64,000 bases of DNA from Sarcophilus harrisii (GCF_902635505.1 NC_045429.1:160912997-160976996), one strand, 5' to 3'. Numbered from the stretch's first letter, positions 10,746-23,000 are shown. The notes: generated from the sequence alone by a model not told the origin. Made by a program: numbers and translations.

Positions 10746-11827
10746 TTAGGTAGATGATGCTTGACTAGAATGGGAAAAATGAAGGTAAATAGTTTATCCT
10801 TGGTTGGTCCTGAAAGTGTAGCATGGTTTTCAGTAGAAAATTATGTCACTTAAAAGGCATCAATTGATGGAGCACCTTCAAGTTGTTTTTAAGAATTCAA
10901 TTTGATAAAAAGATGAAATTCAAGGAAAGTGAATATGATCAAAGTAACTTGAGCAAGATTATTCATGCTTCTGAGGAATGAGTGACTGGAATATGAAGGC
11001 TAGCAAGGATATTATTGTAATAATCCAAAAAAAAAAAATGGTCAGGGCTTTTAGTTTGGTTATAACTAAAGGAAACTATAGGAAATAGCAAAAAAGGAAG
11101 AAATTATCTAGGAAATATCACAGAGGAAATTATATATGAATTTCTGATAAATCTGACATGGCTTCTTGATGTTTGATTCACTATATATAAAATTGAATTG
11201 GCTTAACCTCTCCCTCTGATAATAACTTTGGGAGATCTGACTGCAATTGAAACTAGTTACCACTAGATGGTAATATTGTTTTATTACGCTGCAAAATTCT
11301 GTTCCTAGGCACTGATTTAAATGACAGTTATCTATAGAATGTAACAATTTTTTTCTATTATGTAAAATTGTTCACAATTTAAAAAACATGGATTCTGTAA
11401 CCAAATATCTCTAATTACATAAAATAGTATAAGGAACAAAATATCAAATAAACAATAAGTTTTGAACTTTTGATGTGCTTTCTATTTCTAAAAAAATCTT
11501 TAATTTTACTTATAGTATGAAAACATGATGGAGATAACTAGAGATTATTTAATCTAATTACTTTATTTTATAGCTGTTATTAATTTTAATCGCTTTGGGT
11601 TCAAAGATCCCAAGATGTAGCCTTTTCTTTTAAGATATGTAATCTGTGGAAGAACTCTTGCTCTAGTTTTGTTTTGTTCTTTTTGCCATCATCAAAAATT
11701 TATATCTAAACTTCACCCCCCCCCTTTGTCTTTTTTAATTGCCAACACTTCTCAGTGACATCTCTTTCCCCATTCCTACTTCCATAAACATAAAGATTCC
11801 CCAAAGAATCCTCCCCTTTTGTCTCTC
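10746..11827. other. Unique AT-rich sequence
   Basis: Nothing recognised apart from short A runs (11029-11037). 11510-11575 weakly resembles a SINE tail. Confidence 0.35.
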
Positions 11828-12145
11828 CAACTTATTAAGTGCCTGTTAGGTGTTAAGCACTGTATTTAAATCTAAGAATGTAAAGAAATAAAAAACAAAA
11901 ATCCCTGTTCTCACATACCTCATCCTAAAGGAGAGGAGGGGAGGCAAAATGTAGGCAATTACACTTAAACGAGATATATATAGATTAAATTGGGGATCCT
12001 CTCAGAGGAATGATTCTAAGATAAAGGAGGACTGGAAAAGATCACTTACAGAAAGTGAAACTTTATCTGACACTTGAAGAAAACCAGGGGAATCAAGAGA
12101 TTCAGGGAGAGAAAGAGTTTCAGGAATGGGAGGCATTCCATGAAA
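11828..12145 (-). mobile_element. L2 fragment
   Basis: The plus strand begins with the L2 3' terminus in reverse (TTATTAAGTGCCTGTTAGGTG, TTAAGCACTGTA). It continues through the stretch that precedes the tail in other L2 copies here (CACTTGAAGAAAACCAGGG, CAGGAATGGGAGGCATTCCA). Confidence 0.6.
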
Positions 12146-12149
12146 GTCC

Positions 12150-12265
12150 CACAAAATATAAGCTCCTTAATGTCAGTGATTATTTAAATTTTAGTCCCCC
12201 TCCTATCCACTCTAGCCTCTACTATAAAATAGTTAATAGTTGCTTGATACATTCTTGTTAATTGG
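12150..12265 (+). mobile_element. L2 3'-tail fragment
   Basis: TATAAGCTCCTTAATGTCAG and a terminal TTGCTTGATACATTCTTG with TTAATTGGTTGA match the sense L2 tail. It abuts an L2 piece in the opposite orientation. Confidence 0.55.
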
Positions 12266-12669
12266 TTGATTATAACAAAGTAGAACTAAACAAACCAAAA
12301 CATTGTATCTGATATTTCATGTCTTAATCTATACTTATATTTTTTCACTTTTAAGAGTGGAAAAATAGAAGACTTTCAGTCTTCTGAAGATGCAAATAGT
12401 TGCATCATCAATGAGATTTCTGACAATCTTTCCCCTTAAGAATGCTTTAACAGTTAGATGTGTTGCTTCCAGGAAGTCAAGGAGTTTAGCCAATGCACTT
12501 AACTATATTTAATTATGTTGATAACTATTTTGGGAAACGATATTGCTAAAATGGCAAAATCTTTGTATGCCTTTTTTTAATACCTGTTTTTTGTTTCCAT
12601 GACTCTAAAGAATGCTTCTTAAAGGAAGAAATGCGGGTCTTATCGATCATGTTTGCAACAAAAAGGATC
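12266..12669. other. Unique sequence
   Basis: Nothing recognised. Confidence 0.4.
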
Positions 12670-13143
12670 ATATTGCTAAGTAAAATGAACAGAACCAGGA
12701 GATCATTGTACAACAACAGATTATATGATGATCAATTCTGATGGACATGGATCTTTTCAACAATGATTCAGGCCAGTTCCAATAATCCTGTGATGAAGAG
12801 AGCCATCTACACCCACAGAGAGTTCTGTGGGAACTGAGTATGGATCACAGCATAACATTTTCACTCTTTTTGTTATTGTTTACTTGCATTTTATTTTCTT
12901 TCTCATTTTTTCCTTTTTGATCTTTTTTTGGTGTGTATAGCAAGATAACTATATAAATATGTATGCATATATTGGATTTAACATTTTTAAAACCATTTTA
13001 AACATATATTGGATTACTTGCTATCTAGGAGAAGCCGTGGAGGGAAGGTGGGAAAATTAGAACACAAGGTTTTGCAAGGTTCAATGTTGAAAAATTATCC
13101 ATGCATATTTTTGAAAATAAAAGGCTTTAATAATAATAATAAA
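12670..13143 (+). mobile_element. L1 3' end, sense orientation
   Basis: It starts inside the end of ORF2 (AGTAAAATGAACAGAACCAG, equivalent to the LSEVSRTR region) and runs through the 3' UTR. It finishes with ATCCATGCATATTTTTGAAAA, an AATAAA-type signal and a (TAA)n tail. About 470 bp, 5'-truncated. Confidence 0.75.
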
Positions 13144-13149
13144 ACCCAT

Positions 13150-13290
13150 AGAGGATCATAGATTTTGAATTTGAAGAAATTAGGAGCCATTTTGCCTAAC
13201 CTTTCTTATAAATCAAGAAATTGGTCCTAGTATGTTTAAGTCACTTCTTCAGGTTACTGCTAAGGTTGCCAGTTTTCTTCAACTGCAGTC
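13150..13290 (-). mobile_element. SINE fragment
   Basis: GGATCATAGATTTTGAATTTG followed by AATCAAGAAATTGGTCC and the TTAAGTCACTTC block marks the THER-type SINE in reverse. Confidence 0.45.
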
Positions 13291-13439
13291 CATGTCTCTT
13301 GCTATGTTAAAGCATGTTAAAATATAGTTTGAATCATGTAAGCAAGATCTCTCAGGCTGTTTTCATCAGAGAAAGGATTTGAACACAGATATTCTTCCTC
13401 CCCTCCAATTCTATTTAATTTTACCTCTTACATGTAAAG

Positions 13440-13835
13440 ATAGTTTTCATCATTCACGTTTGGAAGATTTTGAGTTCTGATTTTTTTTCTTCCCACCTCC
13501 TTTGTCTCTCCTTTCCCCAAGGCAACAAGCAATCTGATATGGGTTATACAGGTACAATAATTTAAAACATATTTACATATTAGTCATGTTATGGAAGAAA
13601 AATCAGAACACAAAGAAAAAAACACAAGAAAGAAAAGGCAAGCAAGCTAACAAAAATAGGTGAAAATAATATGTTGTATCCACATTCAGTCTTCATAGCT
13701 CTCCCTCTGAAAGTAGATGGCATTTTCCATCCCAGGTCTATTGGATTTGTCTTGGATCACTACATTGCTGAGGCAAACCAAGTCTATTTTAGTTGATTTT
13801 CACATAATCTTGCTGATAGTTTCGCACAGGTTTTT
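13440..13835 (-). mobile_element. Old L1 3' UTR
   Basis: Antisense L1 3' UTR: TTTGGAAGATTTTGAGTTC, GGCAACAAGCAATCTGATATG, then GAAAATAATATGTTG and ATTGCTGAGGCAA, in the same order as the copy at 2755-3385. Confidence 0.7.
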
Positions 13836-13869
13836 TGACCCTACAGCCATACCACAGTTCTTTCCATGA

Positions 13870-13905
13870 CTGACATGATTGAGAACAAAGGACAAGCAAC
13901 AATAT
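13870..13905 (+). mobile_element. RTE-type repeat, 3'-terminal scrap
   Basis: GAGAACAAAGGACAAGCAAC matches the last bases of the longer element at 14030-14338. Confidence 0.4.
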
Positions 13906-14029
13906 TGGGTCACCAATAGGTCCCAAGCCAAGGCCTATTTGATCATTGTTTGGAACCTGATTGACTCAGGAAATCATTTCTGCTTTCTCTTCCAGATTTA
14001 TTTATTTATTTGATTTTTTTCTTTGGACT

Positions 14030-14338
14030 AGATGAAAGAGGAGATTCTTTGCCTCAGTTGCTACCTAGCCTTAATCACTGAATGGGTACAGCCTCAATCA
14101 AATTGAGAGCTATTGAAGACTTTAGTTTAAAAAGGTCAAGGAATCCCACTGCATCCAGGGCCATCTCCAGTCATTCTGATCTATGTCTGGCGGCTGAACC
14201 CAGATGGTTCTGAAGGGGAAAGTGAAGCAGTTGACCCTGCAAGTGAGTTGACCTCACTTAAATCCAATTCACTTACATGTCATGTCATCATTTCCCTGAT
14301 TCATGGTCCTCTTCAAGAATGAAGGACAAACAACAACA
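14030..14338 (+). mobile_element. Marsupial RTE-type retroposon with (CAA)n tail
   Basis: Contains CATCCAGGGCCATCTCCAGTC, CTGAACCCAGATGG and GTCCTCTTCAAGAATGAAGG, followed by ACAACAACA. A simple-repeat tail instead of poly-A is typical of RTE-clade retroposition. A copy in reverse lies at 26100-26262 and a scrap at 52585-52612. The exact family name is uncertain. Confidence 0.6.
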
Positions 14339-14399
14339 TAGGAAGTATAGTATTTCTCTAATAACCACTATTCAGCCCAGACCAATTTCCCAAACAATA

Positions 14400-14520
14400 G
14401 GGATAATTTTAATTCAGCAAACATTTATTAAGTTCTAGTTAAAATAACAAATGACATTTCTATAGTGCTTTAAGGATTGCATATTGTGTGACCTGAATTT
14501 TCGCATCCTATTCTCATCCT
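14400..14520 (-). mobile_element. L2/MIR tail fragment
   Basis: CAGCAAACATTTATTAAGTTC followed by TTTCTATAGTGCTTTAAGG, reversed tail of L2 and MIR-type elements. Confidence 0.4.
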
Positions 14521-16379
14521 TCTAATGCTGCTTTCTATTATGGAGATGGCCCTTGCCTCCTGAAGGCTATGCCAGTATATTGCTTTGGAAGTTTTTACCA
14601 AGCTTCAAAAGTTTTGACTTTAGGTGCAGCAACAGAGAGACACATTAGCCTGTACGTGAACAATTCATGAAGGTCATTCACTAAGATTTGTACACTTTAT
14701 CAATAAAGGGAATACCCACAGCATGGAAACCATAAATCCTTATAATATTAAAACATTACTAATATTCACTGTGTTGGTCTTTGGGGATGGAAAGATTTTA
14801 AGAAATGAATGTGATTCCTTTATTTTTGTTAAATGGCTTTGACTTTCAGCTATCTACCTATAATTTCAAACCATGGTTACAAGCATTATATGTATGTATG
14901 TATATGCATGCATATCCATTGGTAGTAGATATCCAAAGAAGGACTTGATTCCAGGGTTTGCTGCTCTCAATATACTCTATGATTTACTCTACAATGTTTT
15001 TTATTTTGGTAGTTTATAGATATGTGTATGTGTCTACACATATGTAAAGACAGACAAAAGCAATTATATTAACAGATACATAAAGTGATTTCTTCCCAGA
15101 TAGACAGAGAAGAAAGAGGCCATGAGACTAAGATTAAAGATAATGGTGTTTCTTGACTATAGTAGATAATTTGAAGACTGATGATATGAGGGAAGCCAGA
15201 AATTTGCTGGATTAACTTCAAGTATTTCAGAGTTTGATTAAATATTTTACCTTGAAAATGTAGATCAAATCACTGTAAGTTTATAAAGGGAAATTGCTCT
15301 ATATTAATCATTCTCTTACCCAATAGGGATAGCAATGTGCTTTATCCTTTAGTCTTCTCCTCAGACATCAATCCAGTAAGCCAAATTTTTGGCCTAAGCT
15401 TTAGCTTTTTTCTCTCAAGACAAAATAAAGACAATACTACTAATTACCATTAAATATCTGGAACAAATAGCTTCTGCATACTGCTGGTTTAGTATTGGTA
15501 TTTATTTTTTTTTAATAAGGCTTCATTAGGGATGGAAACATTTTTTCCCTTGCTGCCAAACATTGATTGAACTCTGATAAACTCACTGCAAGGAGTGAAT
15601 TTTCTTTTTTATCTTTGCTCTTCCCCACTATGTAATCTTGCCTTTTGAAATGGTTGCAATCAGAAGAAATTGCACAATGGGAGGGAAATAAAAAGATTTT
15701 AGTCTTTGTGGGCGTTTTTAGTTCTTTTTCATAATAGGCACCTCTCCTTGGAAACTGAAAATGCCTAAAAGAACAGTTCTTGATGATACTTGCCTAAACA
15801 TTACTATCCATTCTACATTTTAAAGTCACAAACAGCATGAAACCTGGAGCAAAACTGAGGGAAACTGGCAATTCAAGCAGTTGCCTTGAGGCTTGCCTCT
15901 ACAGGGACTTGGGGCTACATTCTTTGAAAGATTTCCAAAATTCCAAAATAAAAGTGGTTATGCTACAGTTCTGTTTGAATATATTTTATAGGACTTAGCT
16001 GCTCCTAGCAATCCTGTCTCTGGAATCATAAGGGATATGCTCCTCTAAGAAGGTTTAACTGGATAGTCTTTTTGTAATTACATCCCCCAGAAGATTTATG
16101 TGTGAGTTCTCAGAGTGAGGGAGCTTCTGGGAAATTTTGAAAAGATCTGGAGGAGGAGGTCTTGTGAAAGACAAGGAGTCTCTTGTTGTGGAAGCCATAA
16201 GATCTTAGAAACCCTGGGTGACAGGTCTAATGAAAGATTATTTTCTTAAATGAAGTGGATAACAAATTTAAGACAAGCAAATGTGAGCCACTGTCGTCCT
16301 AGAAGTCTTATTATAATAAGAGTTGATATAGATGTGCTTCTTAATCTTATCTATGTTTTCATTATTTAATAAAGGCCAA
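14521..16379. other. Unique sequence with a short (TATG)n tract
   Basis: Apart from TATG/TGCA units at 14888-14920 I recognise nothing in about 1.8 kb. There is no convincing open frame. Such repeat-free stretches could hold regulatory DNA, but the sequence alone does not show it. Confidence 0.35.
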
Positions 16380-17640
16380 CCAAAAAGTTCAATTCGATTA
16401 AACTCAATAAACCTCTAATAAGTATGTATAACATATAAGTAACTATACAAGGTGCTGAAGTTATAAATACAAAAATGAAAGAATCCCTAACATCAAGGGT
16501 TTTTATGTTCTATATGGGAATCCAAAATAACTCAATCCAAGGTAATTTGAGAAGAGAGATAGCACTAACATCCAGGAGAAAAAGCAAGGCTTCTCATGAT
16601 ATAGTGGCTCAGCAGAGCTTTGAAGAGAAAAGTGAGAAAGGGGAATATATTCTAATCATGAAGGGCAATCTGTATTTTGGTTTGGTTGGAATGTAGTGTG
16701 CATCAAGAAGAGTGATGTAAACTTGATCTACAAAGGTAGGTGGAAGCCAAATCTTAGAAGTATTTAAAAGCAGGACTGAGGCATTTGTATTTTGTAGTAG
16801 AGACAACATGAAACTGCTGAAGATTTTCAAGGCAGGTCATGATGTGGTCAGACCTCTGAGTCCATGTATGTAGGTAATGGATTGAAACAGGGAGAGTCCA
16901 AAGCCAAAGAGACCTTAGGAGAAAATAATCTAAGCAATAGGTAATGAGGCTCTAAAGAGGGTAGTGAGTATATGCGTAGAGAGAAGGAAAAAAAACAGGA
17001 GGAATATTCTGAATGCAAATCAACAATCTTGCTCTAAGATTAGATATGTAGATTAAGAGAAGAAGATAGCTAATTAAGTTTCCAAGCTTGGGATCCTTGG
17101 GTGCCTAAAAAGCTCAAAAGATCACATAGTATCACAGGTTTTAGAGTTGAAAAAGATTTTGCCAGTAATTTTGTCCTACCATTTCATTTTACAGAGATGA
17201 GGAGGCCAAAATCCAGAGAGATTACTTGTCCAAGGTCATTGAGGTAGCAAATGCAACAGATGGTATTTTCACAGTTTTCCTCTAAATTCAGTGCTCTTTC
17301 CAGAGTACTAAGATGCCATTTGATGATGCAGGTATGTCACAAAACTAAAGATGTGATGGAAAGATCCTTAAAATAATTGTGCAAATTGGGGAGGAAAGAC
17401 ATGAAAAGAAAATGAGGTTTGCTTTGGACATATTATGCTTGAGATATCCACAAGAGGGATATTTAGCAGAAAGCTGGTGTTGTGGGAAGAAATTAAGGCT
17501 TCAGGGAGAGGATAAGGTCTTGATTTATTGATTTAGGAATCACCTATATAGAGATAGTAATTATATACAAGAGAACATATGTGAAATTAAGAGAGAGGGA
17601 ATAGAGAAGATGGCCCAAGAGAGAGACTAAAAAGATGCTA
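16380..17640 (-). mobile_element. L2 LINE fragment, about 1.06 kb net
   Basis: On the plus strand the order is the reversed L2 3' region: GGTGCTGAAGTTATAAATAC (tail), ATGATGTGGTCAGACCTCTG near 16840, then after a SINE the GGACATATTATGCTTGAGATA block near 17427 and the CACCTATATAGAGATAG block near 17550. It is well diverged and has many stops in the coding strand. A SINE has inserted at 17125-17325. Confidence 0.7.
17125..17325 (-). mobile_element. THER-type SINE within L2
   Basis: ATCACAGGTTTTAGAGTTG, CATTTTACAGAGATGAGG and AAGGTCATTGAGGTAGC give the reversed core and head. It interrupts the L2, so it inserted later. Confidence 0.6.
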
Positions 17641-17939
17641 CAATCTTGTTTGATAAAAGGACTATCTTTGTCAGAGCAAGTGACTTTCTTTTAGTCTAGG
17701 CATCATGCTTTCTCACACTGTGGGCAATCCAGCTTTTTGTTTTTCAGTAACGGGATAAATGAACCCATCCTGGTCATTTTGGCTCTTATCATGTCCTGCT
17801 ATACAAAATTTCTCTGAAACATTGGTTAATCTCTAGGAATTACAAACTCTGATTGGGTTTGCAAATCAGGAGAGAGGGCTACAAAATCTAACTTTTTTGT
17901 GGTACTTTTGCCATCATTATTCAGCCCTTGTCTCACCAT
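17641..17939. other. Unique sequence
   Basis: Nothing recognised. Confidence 0.4.
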
Positions 17940-18150
17940 ATATATTTGTATGTATAATTTGTATTTGTATATGCCTATCTAGCTATCTTATTTATTTGGT
18001 GTGTATATATGTCTATCCATCTAGCTGTCATCTATCTGTCATCTATCTATCTATCCATCTATCCATTCATCTATCTATCTATCTATCATCTATATATTTT
18101 GTGTGTGTATATATGTTTCTCTGTCTGTCTGTCTCTCATATATCCATAGA
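17940..18150. repeat. (TCTA)n-rich microsatellite
   Basis: Interrupted TCTA/TCCA/TGTC units with TATATG runs. The 126-codon open frame across it (Ser/Ile/Tyr/Leu repeats) is a by-product. Confidence 0.9.
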
Positions 18151-18185
18151 CACACATCCATATTTCATTGTTCATTGTTCAGAGA

Positions 18186-18410
18186 GACAGCAAGGAGTAA
18201 TGGATAGGACCTTGCTGTTAGGAAGGAATGGATTTAAATATTGCTTCTGGCACAAACTTTGGCTGTATAAGTCTTGACAAGTCACTTAACTCTTGTTGGC
18301 CGAGACAACTTTCTGGTGATAAGTTGCAGAACAGTTGCTGATCTGTGTTGGTAGAAGGAGTTTCCTCACTGGGAGTTGTCTAAACTGATAAAATCATTGT
18401 CCCTTCTCCC
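18186..18410 (+). mobile_element. CORE-SINE, long-tailed subfamily
   Basis: GTAATGGATAGGACCTTGCTG is the tRNA-like head. It is followed by GACAAGTCACTTAACTCTTG, GATAAGTTGCAGAACAGTTGC and GGAGTTTCCTCACTGGGAGTT, a distinct 3' part shared by a marsupial MIR-like subfamily. Confidence 0.7.
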
Positions 18411-19349
18411 ACCCAAACCCCATATAAAGCAGGCATATATGAGTACATGCACGTACTATGGTTTTTTCTTACACACATATACACACATATATATACACAC
18501 AGAGGTCTTCTCTAAAAAAGACTACAATGTTCCCTTTCTTGATACCCTGGGACATACTGTCAGAATAATTTCATTTAGATGAAGAGAAGATATAATCCAG
18601 AACCAACTTTCCACTTGGCAGCATGGTCTCAGGAAGTTTCTTTGCTAATTGCATAAACAGAGGCATGTATTTATGTTTCATTTTATTGGACATTTATATT
18701 TATGTAGTAAAGCCTCTAAGAAGCAGATCCAGCTTTTCATAGAATCCTGTCAATGGTACGGTAGCAAAAGTTCCTGAATATCCAAATACTGGAGGAGGCT
18801 GAGGAAATAATTGGTGTTTGACTGTTTACACATCTCTTGCTTTCAAACACTGTGTTCAGCTAGTCCATGAGCATGCCTAATTGTGGATGTATAAAGAAAC
18901 TCAATGTAATATCTCTGATGTATTAATACCAAAGAATTTTAAAAATAGTATTCTTTTGGTTCATGAGCTACATGTATGCCTGTAATGGTTTACAGCATTT
19001 TTTTTCTTTTTAGATCTGTGATTTTTATTAGGGGGGGGGGCACAACGAAGATGGAAATTTTATCTACTGATATAGATTGGCAACTACTCTGTAATTTAGA
19101 AATTTGCTTAGGTCATTAGAGGTTACATGATTTCCCCAGAGTTATTATAATGTCACGTGCAGGAGAAGCACCCAGATATTCTTGACTTGATAGCTTCTCT
19201 TCTGTACAATATCCCATGCTCCTATCCTTTTGTCAGTCTTAGTCCATAGAATTTGAGACAAATAATATTAGTAAAGATTCCTGCAAAGGATGAGCATATA
19301 TAGACTTGAGACTAACTGAAATACATTCCTAACATTTAGAGGGTCAAGA
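18411..19349. other. Mostly unique sequence
   Basis: An (AC)n/(TATA)n patch lies at 18470-18502 and a run of 10 G at 19032-19041. Nothing else is recognised. Confidence 0.35.
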
Positions 19350-19560
19350 GAATCTTAGATCTAATCTAGATTGACAGGACTAATGAAATTATTTCATCTG
19401 ATTTCTTCATTTTGCAGATGAAGAAGTGGAGTCCTACCTTTAACAGTACCTACTTCCCAGCGTTGTTGTAAGAAAAAAAGAGATAATATTTATAAAGTAC
19501 TTTACAAAACCACAGAGCAGTAGCAATATATACATGCTAGCTTTTATTATTGCTATTGTT
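19350..19560. mobile_element. Two abutting SINE fragments in opposite orientation
   Basis: 19350-19430 is a reversed THER-type core (CATTTTGCAGATGAAGAAG). 19430-19560 is a sense 3' half (CCCAGCGTTGTTGTAAG, AAAGTACTTTACAAAAC, ATTATTGCTATT). Confidence 0.5.
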
Positions 19561-19654
19561 TTAAAACTTAATAAAAATGAGTATACTTAGCTCAAAGTTG
19601 ATCACTAGGCGTTAAACTTTTCTGAGCTTGTGGTATAATATAAAAGACAAAGTA

Positions 19655-19885
19655 CAAAAGATCTGATTTTTATAGCACTTTACACACTAACCTTGTGACT
19701 ATGGGCAGAGAACATTTAACCAATCTTAGTGTCTGTTTCTCCAATTTAGAAATAAGAATCATAATGCCTGTTAATATTTGCCTACCAAGGTTGTAGTGAG
19801 GCTGAAATAAGTAAATGTCTCTAAGTTCTTTGAAGAATTTGAAGTGTTGTATGTGCTAGTGATTATTATTATTACTATTGCATTG
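19655..19885 (+). mobile_element. MIR/THER-like CORE-SINE
   Basis: CCTTGTGACTATGGGCAGAG, AATCATAATGCCTGTTAATA and a (TTA)n-rich 3' end appear in SINE order. Confidence 0.6.
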
Positions 19886-20446
19886 TTATCACAATATTGA
19901 CTCTTGGTGACATTCTCATAACAAAATTTAAACTGGGTGGATAACAATACTGTCATGATTTATTGATCAAATTTTCTAGTAATTTCTAAAATAAGAGAGA
20001 GTAACTATCCCTATATTTATTTCATCAGTAGAGTCACAAATATTTGGTTAACTTATTACCAAAATCCATATATTAGGAAATATCAGGTAATTAACTGTTT
20101 GAAATTATGTGTTTCTATGTGTGTGCCTGCTAACCATAAAATAAGCTACATCGTTTGTTCTTGTGGCACCCAAATCACCTATCAAACCATATTGAAAGAA
20201 TGAGTTATGTAACCGCAGACTAGCAAAATATGTAGACTATGCCGAGGCCCAGTGCAAGTCTCTAGTTAAATACTGGAAACATCTTATATCATTCCAGGGA
20301 AAATCATCCGATCTACCCTATAATTAGATGTATGCATGCAAGGGTGCCATGCATAACTACCTGGGAAAGCAAATCTGGGACCCATGCCCAACCAACCATG
20401 TAAACTTTATCCATGTGGATATTTTCCTTTTTTTCCTTTTTACATC
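19886..20446. other. Unique sequence
   Basis: Nothing recognised. Confidence 0.4.
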
Positions 20447-21815
20447 ATTAAAGCTTTTATTTTTAAAATATATGCAAAGATAATTTTGAACATTCACTTT
20501 TGCAAAACTTTATATTCTCAAATTTTTCCCTCCTTTCTCTCCACCCCACCCCAGATAGCAAACATCTAATATGTATTAAACATGTACAATTCTTCTATAT
20601 ACATTTTCACAAATATCATGCTGCACAAGAAAAATCAGATCAAAAAGGAAAAATGAGAAAGAGAATAAAAAGCAAGCAAACAACAACAACAAGAGTGAAA
20701 ATACCATGTTGTGATCTACACTCAGTTCCCATTCAGATGTACATTCAGTACATCTCTCTCTGGATGTAGATGGCTCTCTCAATTACAAGGCCATGGAATC
20801 TGGCCTGAATCATGTCGAAAAGAGACACGTCCATCAGAATTGACCATTGTATAATTTTGCTGTTGCTGTGTACAATGATCTCCTGGATCTACTCACTTCA
20901 CTTCGCATCAGTTCATGTAAGTCACCCGAGGCCTCTTTGAAATCATCCTGCTGATCATTTCTTATAGAAAAATAATATTTCATAACATTCACATACCATA
21001 ACTTATTCAGCCATTCTCCAACTGATGGGCATCCATTCAGTTTCCTGTGTCCTGCCGTTACAAAAAGGGCTGCCACAAACATTTTTGCACATGTGGGTCC
21101 CTTTCCCTCCTTTATGATGTCTTTGGGATACAAGGTCAGCAACAACATTCCTGGATCAAAGGGTATTTGGTAGCCCTTTGGGCATAGTTCTAAATTGCTC
21201 TTCAGAATGGTTGGATAAATTCACAACCCCACCAACAATGTATGTGTCCCAGTTTTCCCCCATCCCTTCCAACATTCATCATTATCTTTCATCTTAGCCA
21301 ATCTGAGAAGTGTGTAGTGGTACCTCAGAGTTGTTTTAATTTGTTTTCTCTGATCAATAGTGATTTAGAGCACCTTTTCATATGACTAAAAATGGTTTCA
21401 ATTTTTTCATCTGAAATTTGTCTGTTCATATCCTTTGATCACTTATCAATTAGAGAATGGCTTGAATTGTTATAAATTTTCTATATATTTTAAAAATGAG
21501 GCCTTTATCAGAACCCTTGAATGTAAAAAATTTCCCCCAGTTTATTGCTTCCCTTCTAATCTTGTCTGCATTGGTTTTGTTTGTACAAAAACTTTTAAAC
21601 TTAATTTAATCAAAATTATTCATTTTGCATTCAATAATGTACTCCAGTTCTTCTTTGGCCACAAATTCCTTCCTTTTCCACATATCTGAGAGATAAATTA
21701 TCCTTTGTTCTTCTAATTTGCTTATAATATGAGTGGGATATTTTAAAGAACACTTTTCTCAGCCATTTGTCTTGTATCCATATATTGTTTTTTGACTAAA
21801 TATCTTACTGCTTAG
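20447..21815 (-). mobile_element. L1 fragment, 3' UTR and last third of ORF2
   Basis: On the minus strand this covers about 1.37 kb from late ORF2 to the 3' end. The 3' UTR occupies about 20447-20830. ORF2 C-terminal coding sequence follows up to 21815, including blocks equivalent to the mammalian L1 ORF2 C-terminal region. A continuous 104-codon frame at 20834-21148 carries CPSVGEWLNKLWYVNVMKYY. Upstream the frame is broken by stops and shifts. It is 5'-truncated, without a clear TSD, and older than the copy directly to its right. Confidence 0.85.
20834..21148 (-). pseudogene. L1 ORF2 C-terminal remnant
   Basis: The last roughly 100 codons of L1 ORF2, ending at a natural stop. Motifs KMFVAALFV and RNDQQDDF match the conserved C-terminal segment of L1 ORF2, downstream of the reverse transcriptase. 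The frame is part of a dead 5'-truncated L1 and has no promoter of its own. Confidence 0.8.
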
Positions 21816-21916
21816 ATCAAAATTCATAATGAAATGTCTCAATGGTTTTTGCAGCCACTAATATGGCACTTCCTGTAACATTGAAATACAGGTGGTCAGG
21901 AAATGAAAGGAGGATG

Positions 21917-22668
21917 TGTGCATAGGCTCTTTTTTTTTTTTTTTTTAATTAAATAACTTTTTATTGACAGAGCCTATGCCAGGGTAATTTTTTACAACAT
22001 TATCCCTTGCACTCACTTCTGTTCCGATTTTTTCCCCTTCTTCCCTCCACCCTCTCCGCAAAGATGGCAAGCAGTCCTATACATGTTAAATAGATTACAG
22101 TAGATCTTGGATACAATATATGTGTGCAGAACCGAACAGTTTTCTTGTTGCTCAGGGAGGATTGGATTTAGAAGGTATAAATAACCTGGGAAGAAGAACA
22201 AAAATGCAAGCAGTTTACATTCGTTTCCTAGTGTTCTTTCTTTGGGTGTAGCTGCTTCTGTCTATCCTTGATCAATTGAAACTAAGTTAGATCTTGTCTT
22301 TGTTGAAGAAATCCACTTTCATCAGAATACATCTTCATACAGTATCGCTGTTGAGGTATATAATGATTTCCTGGTTCTGCTCATTTCTCTCAGCATCAGT
22401 TCATGTAAGTCTCTCCAAGTCTCTCTGTATTCATCCTGCTGGTCATTTCTTACAGAACAATAATATTCCATAACATTCATATACCACAATTTACTCAACC
22501 ATTCTCCAATTGATGGGCATCCATTCATTTTCCAGCTTCTGGCCACTACAAACAGGGCTGCCACAAACATTTTGGCACATACAGGTCCCTTTCCCTTTTT
22601 TAGTATCTCTTTGGGGTATAGGCCCAGTAGAGACACTGCTGGATCAAAGGGTTGTGCATAGGCTCTTT
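21917..22668 (-). mobile_element. Young 5'-truncated L1 with perfect 16-bp TSD
   Basis: The 16-mer TGTGCATAGGCTCTTT flanks the insert at 21917-21932 and 22653-22668. The insert (21933-22652, about 720 bp) starts on the plus strand with an uninterrupted T run (the poly-A tail). It carries the whole 3' UTR and ends inside ORF2. The C-terminal ORF2 frame is intact up to the truncation. A perfect TSD and clean tail point to recent retroposition by target-primed reverse transcription. Confidence 0.9.
22322..22636 (-). pseudogene. L1 ORF2 C-terminal remnant (young copy)
   Basis: 104 codons ending at the ORF2 stop, with KMFVAALFV, CPSIGEWLSKLWY and RNDQQDEYRETWRDLHEL. It differs from the remnant at 53.3 kb by scattered substitutions only. 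It is not a functional gene because it lacks the endonuclease and reverse transcriptase domains. Confidence 0.85.
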
Positions 22669-22807
22669 AGAGCACTTAGGGGCCAGAGATGAAGTGAGGT
22701 AGTACAAAAACTAGTAGCTATCATCATGGTAAGTGAAGTGTCAGTAGGCATAATATCCCAGTAACATTGGGATATTAGCTTGATCCAAAAATTGAAAACA
22801 AATTAAT

Positions 22808-23000
22808 TAGTGCAAGGGTTCTTAATCTTTCTCTCTCTTTTTTTTTTTTTATGATGTAGACTCCTTTGGAAAACCAGTGAAGTCTATGGAACCTTTCTCA
22901 GAATCATGTTTTTAAACAGACAAAATAAAATATATAGAATTATAAAGGAAAATAATTATATTGAAATGCATTTCTTAAAATATATTTTTTTTCTTTCAAT
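22808..23000 (+). mobile_element. hAT-like non-autonomous DNA transposon fragment, copy 1
   Basis: Starts with the terminal-type motif GGGTTCTTAATCTTT and contains GGAAAACCAGTGAAGTCTATGG, then AATAATTATATTGAAATGCA. The same succession recurs at 34910-35125, where the opposite end GGTTAAGAACC is preserved. The family assignment (Arthur/Tip100-like) is tentative. Confidence 0.5.

Noticed and set aside
17897-18277. 126-codon open frame
   Set aside because: Most of it translates the TCTA microsatellite; the end runs into a SINE.
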